Positions 1 through 5,152 of a DNA stretch of 5,152 nt are shown in pieces. The stretch is from Synechococcaceae cyanobacterium RL_1_2. GTDB lineage: Bacteria; Cyanobacteriota; Cyanobacteriia; Cyanobacteriales; JAAUPO01. The stretch is taken from positions 1 through 5,152 of the forward strand of contig JAAUPO010000229.1 of the NCBI GenBank assembly GCA_012033095.1, written 5' to 3'. Numbering within the stretch: the stretch's first letter is position 1; each line of letters starts with the position of its first letter. The position numbers were made by a program, and so were the translations under genes. The notes beneath the pieces were generated by a model that made no database searches, was not told the DNA's origin, and was given only the letters and a program-made list of their open reading frames with translations.

Positions 1-121
1 GTAAGGGGGACTTTTTCAATATCCTCTAAGAGTTATAGTCAATTTAATTTAGTATGGGGTGGCTGTTCCTCTCAATGGAATGTTTTCAGATCTATTTGTT
101 TCCCCTAATTATTTAAAAGAC

Positions 122-193
122 TATATCCCTGCTTTACCGTATCTTACTGGGCCCAAAAAGTTGGGCGGAGTTTAACATTTTGGTAGGGATATG
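122..193 (+). repeat. Nested inverted repeat downstream of infB
   Basis: The arms ATATCCCT (123-130) and AGGGATAT (185-192) are perfect inverted repeats. As plus-strand RNA the pairing extends to 122-133 with 182-193 through three G-U pairs. Inside lies a second perfect hairpin, GCCCAA (151-156), loop AAAG, TTGGGC (161-166). The wobbles favour a plus-strand RNA over the infB transcript. It could be a decayed terminator, a structured 3' UTR or a remnant of a small repeat element; none of these is shown by the sequence. Confidence 0.4.
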
Positions 194-223
194 AGTTGAA
201 CACCAAGAGGCGAAATCATTAAC

Positions 224-231
224 GCGATCGC
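224..231. repeat. HIP1 octamer GCGATCGC
   Basis: This is a full copy of the highly iterated palindrome of cyanobacterial genomes, 23 bases after the infB stop. Seven more copies of its core CGATCG start at 836, 1120, 1231, 1432, 2207, 3791 and 3809. This density supports a cyanobacterial origin. Confidence 0.85.
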
Positions 232-254
232 TCCTGGGTCTTTGGCCACCGCCA

Positions 255-2795
255 TTAGTTGGATTTATTGGTGGTGTTGGGGGACAGGGTGCGACGTTTC
301 ATGACCATTTCGTAGGCTTGAATAATATCGCCGTCTTTCCAGTCAGCAAATTTATCAACTCCAATACCGCATTCATAGCCAGTATTGACCTCTTTGACGT
401 TCTCTTTCATCCTCCTTAGGGAATCAAGGGTACCTTGGTACACTAATTTGCTATCCCGCATTACCCGAATAAAGCGGTTTCTGACAATACGGCCCGAAGT
501 GACATAACAACCAGCAACGGCTCCACGACCCACGGGGAATACGGCTCTGACCTCTGCTTCTCCCAGGGATGCTTCTACTTCCTCTGGATCTAGCAAACCT
601 TCCATTGCGCCTTCAATATCGTCAAGGAGTTTGTAAATTACGTCGTATTGACGAATATCAACCCCTTCGTGATCGGCAGCTTGTCGTGCACCGGGGGCAA
701 GGGTGGTATTGAACCCGATCACCACAGCTCCACTGGCCGCAGCTAGATCGATATCGGTTTCACTAATTTCCCCAGGGGATGAGAGGAGGAGTCTAATTTG
801 AACTTCGTTTTGGGGGATTTGTTTGAGGGAAGCCACGATCGCTTCGAGGGAACCCTGAACATCGGCTTTCACGATCAGGTTAAGTTCCTTGAGGGTTCCT
901 TCCTGGGCCTGAACTGATAAGCTGCTCAGGGTGACGCGACGATCTCGCATGTCATTTTGTAAACGGGTTTCCCGGTCGAGGATTAACCGACGCTCAGCGG
1001 TTTGACGGGCTTCTTTTTCTGTCGCAAAGACATCGAATTCATCCCCAGCGGAAGGAACTTCATTTAAACCAAGAATTTCAACGGCAAAGGACGGAGAAGC
1101 GGCTTCAACTTTATTACCGCGATCGTCAATCATCGCCCGAATTTTACCAAAGACCGAGCCGGCAATAATATTATCCCCTACCCTTAGGGTTCCGTTTTGG
1201 ACTAGTAGGGTCGCAACGGGGCCTTTAGTGCGATCGAGGTGGGCTTCAATCACGGTACCTTTCGCTGGGCGGTTGGGGTTTGCAGATAACTCTTCCACAT
1301 CCGATACCAGCAGGATCATCTCTAATAAAGTATCGAGGTTATCTCCATTCAGGGCACTAACCGGCACCATAACCGTATCACCACCCCATTCTTCAGGGAT
1401 TAGTTGTAGTTCCGTTAATTCTTGTTTGATGCGATCGGGTTCCGCCTCTGGTTTATCAACTTTATTGATAGCCACAATTAACGGTACCCCAGCTGCCCGG
1501 GCGTGACTAATGGCCTCCCTGGTCTGAGGTTGTACCCCATCATCCGCTGCCACCACAAGAATGGCAATATCCGTAACCCTAGTACCACGGGCACGCATTG
1601 CCGTAAAAGCTTCGTGGCCGGGGGTATCTAAAAATACGACTTGCTGGACTTTTCCATCATGCTCCACATCCACATGGTAAGCACCGATATGTTGGGTAAT
1701 CCCCCCAGCTTCCCCTTGGGCTACTTTCGTTTTACGAATGGAGTCTAAAAGGGTTGTTTTACCATGGTCAACGTGGCCCATAATCGTGACCACGGGAGGA
1801 CGGATCTCTAATAGCTCTAAATCCCCCTCTTCAATCATGTCCGTTTCCTTGATCGCCGCAGATTTTTTCTCTGGGGTTTCCACTTTTACCCCAAATTCCG
1901 AAGCAACTAAGCTAGCCGTATCAAAATCTAGGGTTTGGGTAATATTGACCGCAATACCTTTAAAGAAGAGCTTTTTGATAATGTCAGTTTCCTGGACATT
2001 GAGTAACTCGGATAAATCGCGCAGGGTCAAACTTTCGGTCAAGATAATTGACTCTGGCGGTGTTGGTTCTTTAATTTGTTCTTTTTCGGCCCGGGTGCGT
2101 TGGCTATTTTCAACCTTAGATTTTTTGGTGGGTTTACTTTTCTTTTTCTGTTGGCGAGGGGCCGCTTTTACCCCAGCATTGTCAGATTCGGGTTTAGGGG
2201 GTCTCGCGATCGAAATACTGACCGCAACCTCCGCTTGGGATCTTTCTCCCCAGAGAACCTCTAGATCTTCATCCCCTTCATCATTTTGGCCTTTTTTAGA
2301 ACGGCGTTTATTTTTATCCGCAATTTTCTTCGACTTAACCTTATCTTCCTGATCATCATTTTCCCAAACTTTAGCTTGGGGTCTTGCCGGCAGATGGGGA
2401 GAGTTTTTCAATTTTGGCCCTACCCGTTTAGGCGGCTCCAATAGTACTACCGCATCATCATCATCATCATCATCATCAATTTCCTTTCCGGCTTTTTGTT
2501 GGCTCGGATCTGGCTCATCTTCTGGCAACTCATTATTAAGAGCCACCGGCGCGTTTAAGCGCGGAGGGGGAGCTAATTTATTGATTTTTCTAATGGTTTG
2601 CTTCGTTTTTGTATCTTTGTCCTTATCCTTATCCTTGGATTCTTCCTTCTCCTTAGCCATAGGAGCTTGAACAGGGGGCTTACTCTTTTTCGGGGGAGAG
2701 ATAACTTTTAGTTGTGGGGGGCCTAATAATTCCGGTTTAGGTGCGGGGGGGAGTCGGCTCCGGTTTAACCTCAGCTTGATTATTTTCATTCCCAT
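255..2795 (-). CDS. infB: Translation initiation factor IF-2, main part with GTPase domain (frame 2)
   Basis: This 846-residue frame holds most of IF2, the GTPase that places fMet-tRNA on the 30S subunit and promotes 50S joining in the cytoplasm. Residues 18 to about 245 are a charged disordered linker with KDKDKDKD (54-61) and an eight-Asp run (107-114). A second IF2_N module lies at about 250-305 ([21 protein letters not shown]). The G domain has G1 GHVDHGKT (340-347), G2 GGITQHIG (364-371), G3 DTPGH (390-394), G4 NKVD (444-447) and G5 SALNG (480-484), all intact. Domain II starts near 512, domain III near 632, and domain IV, which binds fMet-tRNA, ends with [19 protein letters not shown] (807-825). 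The listed ATG at 2795 is only the first in this frame. It has no well-placed Shine-Dalgarno, and its first 17 residues ([11 protein letters not shown]...) look like out-of-frame translation. The natural start is 3315 in the other frame. Confidence 0.93.
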   Translation of the reverse strand: MGMKIIKLRLNRSRLPPAPKPELLGPPQLKVISPPKKSKPPVQAPMAKEKEESKDKDKDKDTKTKQTIRKINKLAPPPRLNAPVALNNELPEDEPDPSQQKAGKEIDDDDDDDDAVVLLEPPKRVGPKLKNSPHLPARPQAKVWENDDQEDKVKSKKIADKNKRRSKKGQNDEGDEDLEVLWGERSQAEVAVSISIARPPKPESDNAGVKAAPRQQKKKSKPTKKSKVENSQRTRAEKEQIKEPTPPESIILTESLTLRDLSELLNVQETDIIKKLFFKGIAVNITQTLDFDTASLVASEFGVKVETPEKKSAAIKETDMIEEGDLELLEIRPPVVTIMGHVDHGKTTLLDSIRKTKVAQGEAGGITQHIGAYHVDVEHDGKVQQVVFLDTPGHEAFTAMRARGTRVTDIAILVVAADDGVQPQTREAISHARAAGVPLIVAINKVDKPEAEPDRIKQELTELQLIPEEWGGDTVMVPVSALNGDNLDTLLEMILLVSDVEELSANPNRPAKGTVIEAHLDRTKGPVATLLVQNGTLRVGDNIIAGSVFGKIRAMIDDRGNKVEAASPSFAVEILGLNEVPSAGDEFDVFATEKEARQTAERRLILDRETRLQNDMRDRRVTLSSLSVQAQEGTLKELNLIVKADVQGSLEAIVASLKQIPQNEVQIRLLLSSPGEISETDIDLAAASGAVVIGFNTTLAPGARQAADHEGVDIRQYDVIYKLLDDIEGAMEGLLDPEEVEASLGEAEVRAVFPVGRGAVAGCYVTSGRIVRNRFIRVMRDSKLVYQGTLDSLRRMKENVKEVNTGYECGIGVDKFADWKDGDIIQAYEMVMKRRTLSPNTTNKSN
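2454..2477 (-). repeat. Trinucleotide repeat (GAT)x8 in infB
   Basis: Eight perfect GAT codons in a row encode eight aspartates in the disordered linker of IF2. All eight use the same codon, which points to recent slippage-type expansion and not to codon-level selection for Asp. Being a multiple of three, changes in copy number keep the frame. Confidence 0.9.
2613..2636 (-). repeat. Hexanucleotide repeat encoding (Lys-Asp)x4 in infB
   Basis: Four tandem AAGGAT-type units (the third and fourth diverged to AAGGAC and AAAGAT) encode KDKDKDKD in the IF2 linker. The divergence suggests an older expansion than the nearby (GAT)8 run. Confidence 0.8.
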
Positions 2796-3315
2796 CTTGT
2801 AGAGATACCCCAGAGACCTTCCCTTCCTCTGGAGCTACAGCTTTAACCTGATTATCCTTTCCATTGCCATCACTAGAACTTCCCTTCGGATTAAGATTAA
2901 CCTGCGGTTTAGACTTAAGCTGGGGTCTAGCGGGGGGGCTCACTAAAGCAGGCGTATCTTTTCTGGGGGTAGAAGGAGACGCTTCGGTTTGAATCTCTTT
3001 AGTGCTATTGGACTCTTGAGATTGGCGATGATGCACAACTAAAATTTGCTGTTTTTTTTCTTTTTTAGAAACTGTATTATTATCTTTCTTCTGGACATGG
3101 TTGACTACGTTAGGGCTAGAATTTTTTCCTAAACCTCTATCGTTAGCAATATAGTTTTTTGACTCATTAGTAATTAGTTGAGCTTGCTCATCGCTAATAG
3201 TACTACTATGGCTTTTTACTTTAATGTCTAATTGCTTACAAATAGCTAAAATATCTTTATTGTCTAGATTAAGTTCCTTTGATAAATCGTAAATTCTGAC
3301 TTTTCCGTTATTCAT
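2737..3315 (-). CDS. infB: Translation initiation factor IF-2, N-terminal part (frame 1)
   Basis: This 192-residue frame encodes the start of IF2. Residues 8-52 ([22 protein letters not shown]...) match the IF2_N helical module found at the N-terminus of bacterial IF2. From about residue 55 the protein is low-complexity and probably disordered, rich in Lys, Gln, Asn, Ser and Pro, as in the linker of cyanobacterial IF2. It begins after a good AAGGA site and lies 113 nt after ylxR. It ends with an abrupt PPRT and a TAA two codons after the C7 tract. Only the last two residues (RT) seem to be out of frame. It overlaps the downstream frame by 59 nt. It carries no GTPase domain and could not act as IF2 alone. 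An automatic pipeline might label it hypothetical or IF-2 N-terminal domain protein. Confidence 0.85.
   Translation of the reverse strand: MNNGKVRIYDLSKELNLDNKDILAICKQLDIKVKSHSSTISDEQAQLITNESKNYIANDRGLGKNSSPNVVNHVQKKDNNTVSKKEKKQQILVVHHRQSQESNSTKEIQTEASPSTPRKDTPALVSPPARPQLKSKPQVNLNPKGSSSDGNGKDNQVKAVAPEEGKVSGVSLQDGNENNQAEVKPEPTPPRT
2745..2751 (-). other. C7 homopolymer: frame break in infB
   Basis: The coding strand has seven consecutive C here. The upstream frame reads ACT CCC CCC CGC ACC TAA and stops. The downstream frame reads CTC CCC CCC GCA CCT AAA and continues into IF2. Removing one C, or adding two, joins the frames without losing domain content. A second C7 run at 2932-2938 lies in the same gene but is read through in frame (Ser-Pro-Pro-Ala). 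Confidence 0.85.
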
Positions 3316-3324
3316 TCAGTATGT

Positions 3325-3329
3325 TCCTT
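3325..3329 (-). promoter_or_regulatory. Shine-Dalgarno site of infB
   Basis: The minus strand reads AAGGA, then 9 nt (ACATACTGA), then ATG of the N-terminal infB reading frame. This fixes the start of infB at 3315. It also argues that the N-terminal piece is the true beginning of IF2 and not an unrelated small gene. Confidence 0.75.
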
Positions 3330-3376
3330 GGAAGATGGTAATGGACTAGGTTAGGGTAGGGCTGGAAAATCTCTAG

Positions 3377-3388
3377 ATAATAATTGTA
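3377..3388 (-). promoter_or_regulatory. Possible weak internal promoter for infB (-10-like)
   Basis: On the minus strand TACAAT is followed directly by TATTAT, both acceptable -10 hexamers, about 60-75 nt upstream of the infB start. At 17 nt upstream of either hexamer no good -35 match is present (ATCAAT or AGGTAA). The unusually long spacer in an otherwise compact operon makes an internal start plausible, but the sequence alone supports it only weakly. Confidence 0.2.
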
Positions 3389-3428
3389 ACTTGTCGGTTT
3401 ACCTAATTGATATTTGGATATTTCAAAT

Positions 3429-3689
3429 TTAGGTTTCGTCATAGGAGGCAATGATTTTCCATAATTGCTTCATTAAACTGTCAGGAATTGGTGCTTTTAA
3501 TGCTCGATTTAAGCGTTTTTTGGTTAAAGCGATTTCGAGGCAGTTTTTGTTGCGACAAATGTAAGCTGATCTCCCCATGCCAGATTGGAGAGCCAATTCA
3601 CCTGTGGCATGCTCCCTAACTATCCGATGAAACTGTTCCTTCACACCGACAGAACGACAGCTAATACAACGACGGTAGTTTGGTTTCAT
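3429..3689 (-). CDS. ylxR: YlxR family (DUF448) RNA-binding protein
   Basis: This is a small basic protein of 86 residues. It has the YlxR signature: RRCISCR at 6-12, a conserved Phe-His-Arg strand near 20-22, and GRSAYIC at 39-45 followed by a second cysteine at 50. Helices rich in Lys and Arg fill the second half (LTKKRLNRALKAPIP). Most relatives read GRGAYxC; the Ser at 41 is a mild variant. Family members bind RNA, and the Bacillus subtilis protein (RnpM) has been reported to modulate RNase P. That role is not shown here. The position between nusA and infB is the classic one. The gene starts 33 nt after the nusA stop. No strong Shine-Dalgarno precedes the ATG (only TGGG about 8 nt upstream), so translation may depend partly on coupling to nusA. 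Length and start agree with the family. Confidence 0.93.
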   Translation of the reverse strand: MKPNYRRCISCRSVGVKEQFHRIVREHATGELALQSGMGRSAYICRNKNCLEIALTKKRLNRALKAPIPDSLMKQLWKIIASYDET

Positions 3690-3722
3690 GATTAAACCCA
3701 GGTGACATCAGAGCAAGGGGAA

Positions 3723-5042
3723 TTAACTTTCCTCTCCTACTTCGGCCCCTGGTTCAGGGCTGAAGGTCGTTTCCTCTGCTTGAGGGCCATCGATCGCATC
3801 AATTTCCTCGATCGCGTCCACTGTATCTAGTTCTTCCCCATCATCTGGAGTCTCATTGGGAGGAGCGATGATGGGTTTAAGTTGAGCTTGGGCTTGGGCA
3901 AGATCAAACAGTTCTTTATCTTTGATATCAATTTTCCAACCGGTAAGGCGGGCGGCTAGGCGGACATTTTGCCCCTCTTTCCCAATGGCGAGGCTAAGTT
4001 GCTTTTCATGGACTAACACAAAAGCATGGCGTTCATCCCCATGCCCTTGGGTGAGAATTACCTCATCAATCTTCGCCGGAGAAAGGGCGTTGATAATATA
4101 AGTAGCTGGATCAGGGGACCAACGGATCACATCAATTTTTTCGCCCCTTAGTTCATTGACCACCGCCTGAATCCGGGAACCCCTGGCCCCAATACAAGCC
4201 CCCACCGGATCCACATCCCGCTCCAGGGTATCCACTGCAATTTTAGTTCTAGCCCCCACATACCGAGAAGGGGGATTGGCTTCCCGCGATACGGCAATAA
4301 TGCGCACGATTTCCTCCTCAATTTCAGGGACTTCATTGGCGAAAAGATAGACGACTAAACCTGCATCGGTACGGGAAACAACTAACTGTGGCCCACGATG
4401 GGTTTCTACTCGCACTTCCTTTAAGTACACTTTAAAGGTGGCATTGGCTCGATAGTTATCATTCGGTAGCTGTTCCCGACGGGGTAACTCCGCTTCCACT
4501 TCCGGCTGGCCGTAACCACTACTCACCGCCATGATCACCGATTGTCGTTCAAATCGCAGTACCCTTGCCTGTAGCACTGTCCCTTCTAGATCCTGAAATT
4601 CTTCTTGGATCATTTTGCGTTGTTGATCCCGCAGTTTTTGCATTAACACCTGCTTGGTTTGGATCGCCGCCATCCGGCCAAAATCTTTTTGACTGGGGGT
4701 AACATCTAGTACAACCGTATCTCCTAACTGGGCATCATCGGCTACTTCTTGTACTTCTTTGAGGGCAATTTGATGATCTAAACTTTCTACTTCTTCGGTG
4801 ATCGTTTTGGTGGCGAGAACGCGAAAACCTTCTTCTTCTTCATCTAATTCCACTTCAAAATTGTCGAAATAATCTTCGGAAAAAACTGTATTGGTGCTGA
4901 GATTTTGGGTACGACGATACCGTTCATAGCCTTTTAATAAGGCTTCGGCTAGGGCATCTTTTACTGAAGAGGCAGGTAAGTTATGGCTTTCACTAATTTG
5001 GATAATCATTTCTTCGAGGCCGGGCAAACTGACAATGGACAT
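3723..5042 (-). CDS. nusA: Transcription termination/antitermination factor NusA
   Basis: This 439-residue protein is NusA, which binds RNA polymerase and nascent RNA and modulates pausing, intrinsic termination and antitermination. Residues 1 to about 145 form the polymerase-binding N-terminal domain (DALAEALLKGYER near 29-41, acidic DEEEEG near 67-72, DVTPSQKDFGRMAAIQTKQV near 113-132). An S1 domain follows at about 150-225 (EGTVLQARVLRFERQSVIM). KH1 carries VGACIGARGSRIQAV at about 280-294, and KH2 carries AIGKEGQNVRLAARLTGWKI at about 352-371. Both KH GxxG loops are intact (GARG, GKEG). The C-terminus is a roughly 45-residue acidic tail. It has no AR1/AR2 repeats like those of E. coli NusA (495 aa), as expected for cyanobacterial and Gram-positive types. 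The ATG is supported by an AGGAG 8 nt upstream. It is the first gene of the visible nusA-ylxR-infB operon; rimP would be expected upstream, outside the window. Confidence 0.97.
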   Translation of the reverse strand: MSIVSLPGLEEMIIQISESHNLPASSVKDALAEALLKGYERYRRTQNLSTNTVFSEDYFDNFEVELDEEEEGFRVLATKTITEEVESLDHQIALKEVQEVADDAQLGDTVVLDVTPSQKDFGRMAAIQTKQVLMQKLRDQQRKMIQEEFQDLEGTVLQARVLRFERQSVIMAVSSGYGQPEVEAELPRREQLPNDNYRANATFKVYLKEVRVETHRGPQLVVSRTDAGLVVYLFANEVPEIEEEIVRIIAVSREANPPSRYVGARTKIAVDTLERDVDPVGACIGARGSRIQAVVNELRGEKIDVIRWSPDPATYIINALSPAKIDEVILTQGHGDERHAFVLVHEKQLSLAIGKEGQNVRLAARLTGWKIDIKDKELFDLAQAQAQLKPIIAPPNETPDDGEELDTVDAIEEIDAIDGPQAEETTFSPEPGAEVGEES

Positions 5043-5050
5043 GATTTACG

Positions 5051-5055
5051 CTCCT
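5051..5055 (-). promoter_or_regulatory. Shine-Dalgarno site of nusA
   Basis: The minus strand reads AGGAG followed by 8 nt (CGTAAATC) and then the ATG of nusA. The match and spacing are near ideal and fix this start codon. Confidence 0.8.
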
Positions 5056-5086
5056 AACGTGGGGTATGGGTGAACTAAAAAAGGAA

Positions 5087-5104
5087 GAAACAGAAACAGA
5101 AACA
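5087..5104 (+). repeat. Short tandem repeat (GAAACA)x3
   Basis: Three perfect copies of GAAACA occur in tandem, followed by a partial fourth (GAAAA). On the transcribed strand this is (TGTTTC)3, placed between the C-rich edge and the T6 run in the nusA leader. Such short repeats can vary in copy number by slippage. Nothing shows a function. Confidence 0.75.
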
Positions 5105-5124
5105 GAAAAGAGATTTTAGAAAAT

Positions 5125-5152
5125 GGGGGTGGGGATGAAGGGTAGGAAGGGG
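5125..5152 (+). other. G-quadruplex-type motif at window edge
   Basis: Four G runs (5125-5129, 5131-5134, 5140-5142, 5149-5152) are separated by loops of 1, 5 and 6 nt, which satisfies the usual G3+N1-7 pattern. The Gs are on the strand opposite the nusA mRNA, so any quadruplex would form in the template DNA and not in the nusA transcript. The last run touches the window end and may be longer. The motif is visible; its folding is inference. Confidence 0.4.

Larger units (their letters stand above)
1..254. other. Downstream flank of infB, no gene seen
   Basis: These 254 bases follow the infB stop codon. No reading frame longer than about 20 codons with a ribosome binding site, and no tRNA, is visible. 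The stretch contains one full HIP1 octamer, a short perfect hairpin and an outer inverted repeat, listed separately. No hairpin is followed by a T tract on the minus strand, so a standard intrinsic terminator for the operon is not evident. Confidence 0.5.
255..3315 (-). other. infB: infB locus reconstructed across a one-base frame break
   Basis: The two overlapping reading frames described separately are parts of one gene. Residues 1-190 come from the upstream frame (ending TPP) and 829 residues from the downstream frame (starting APKPELL), joined at the C7 tract at 2745-2751. The reconstructed IF2 is 1,019 residues, in line with the roughly 1,000-residue IF2 of cyanobacteria. The order would be IF2_N at about 8-52, disordered linker, a second IF2_N at about 423-478, G domain from about 510, then domains II, III and IV. 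The gene starts at a well-placed ribosome binding site and ends in TAA. The break must lie between 2737 (end of the upstream frame) and 2834, because the downstream frame has a TAG at 2835-2837. Confidence 0.85.
3316..3428 (-). other. ylxR-infB spacer, AT-rich
   Basis: These 113 bases separate ylxR from infB. In Bacillus this position holds ylxQ, an L7Ae-like gene; here there is no reading frame or visible remnant of it. The spacer has a tandem direct repeat of AAATATC (two copies one base apart, minus strand) just after the ylxR stop, an AT-rich block, a pyrimidine-rich stretch and the infB ribosome binding site. No hairpin followed by a T run is present, so the operon is probably read through. 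Confidence 0.5.
5043..5152 (-). other. nusA leader / 5' flank, no gene seen
   Basis: These 110 bases lie upstream of nusA and end at the window edge. On the minus (transcribed) strand they are strongly pyrimidine-rich: a C-rich stretch, a (TGTTTC)3 repeat, a T6 run, then the ribosome binding site. A TAAAAT hexamer (positions 5118-5113 read on the minus strand) could serve as a -10 box, but no -35 box is visible at the right distance, so I do not call a promoter. No open reading frame, tRNA or convincing terminator is seen. The preceding gene is not in the window. Confidence 0.5.

Noticed and set aside
1..20. The GTAAGGGGGACTTT-like left edge as an insertion-sequence or MITE end
   Set aside because: No matching inverted end, target duplication or transposase is visible in the window, so this would be a guess.
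54..116. A 20-codon hydrophobic frame on the plus strand downstream of infB
   Set aside because: No Shine-Dalgarno or promoter precedes it, and a frame this short is expected by chance in AT-rich DNA.
151..166. The GCCCAA-TTGGGC hairpin as an intrinsic terminator of the operon
   Set aside because: The stem is only 6 bp and no T run follows it on either strand, so a standard Rho-independent terminator is not supported.
1228..1506. A 92-codon open frame on the plus strand, opposite infB
   Set aside because: It is antisense to the conserved G domain and domain II of IF2 and has no independent family features.
1738..2352. A 204-codon open frame on the plus strand, opposite infB
   Set aside because: It lies antisense to the IF2 linker, second IF2_N module and start of the G domain. 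It is low-complexity Ser/Leu/Phe-rich with no recognisable domain, and the opposite frame is a clear protein. It is a shadow of infB.
2737..3315. The 192-residue frame as an independent new small gene before infB
   Set aside because: It has an IF2_N module and an IF2-type linker and runs straight into the IF2 reading frame at the C7 tract. It is the 5' part of infB.
4148..4336. A 62-codon minus-strand frame inside nusA
   Set aside because: It is an alternative frame within the conserved KH region of nusA and has no recognisable family.

Overview
The window carries one minus-strand transcription/translation operon, read from right to left: nusA (3723-5042), a ylxR-family gene (3429-3689) and infB (255-3315, read in two frames). 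The source is most likely a cyanobacterium. The two-IF2_N, roughly 1,000-residue layout of IF2, the NusA without C-terminal AR repeats, and the nusA-ylxR-infB order without a ylxQ gene all fit. So does the excess of the HIP1 core CGATCG: eight copies in 5.15 kb, where about one is expected by chance. The moderate GC content suits a unicellular chroococcalean type, but the genus cannot be fixed from this window.

Layout by position. 5043-5152 is the nusA leader, with a good Shine-Dalgarno site, a short GAAACA tandem repeat and a G-quadruplex-type G-run cluster at the window edge. nusA follows, then a 33-nt gap, ylxR, and a 113-nt AT-rich spacer with a possible weak promoter and a clear ribosome binding site. 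infB is next. The last 254 bases (1-254) hold no gene, only an inverted-repeat structure and a HIP1 octamer.

The main anomaly is in infB. The gene is complete in content (IF2_N, long disordered linker, second IF2_N, all five GTPase motifs, domains II to IV), but its frame breaks at a run of seven C (coding strand) at 2745-2751. Dropping one C joins a 190-residue N-terminal part to an 829-residue remainder, giving a 1,019-residue IF2 of normal cyanobacterial size. A homopolymer sequencing or assembly error is the simplest cause. Because the tract reads CCC CCC C in the upstream frame, a slip-prone context, a real slippage event should be excluded.

The genes work together. NusA binds RNA polymerase and nascent RNA to control pausing, termination and antitermination. 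YlxR is a small RNA-binding protein, linked in Bacillus to RNase P control. IF2 is the GTPase that brings initiator tRNA to the ribosome. I see no mobile element, CRISPR array, tRNA, or convincing undescribed system here.
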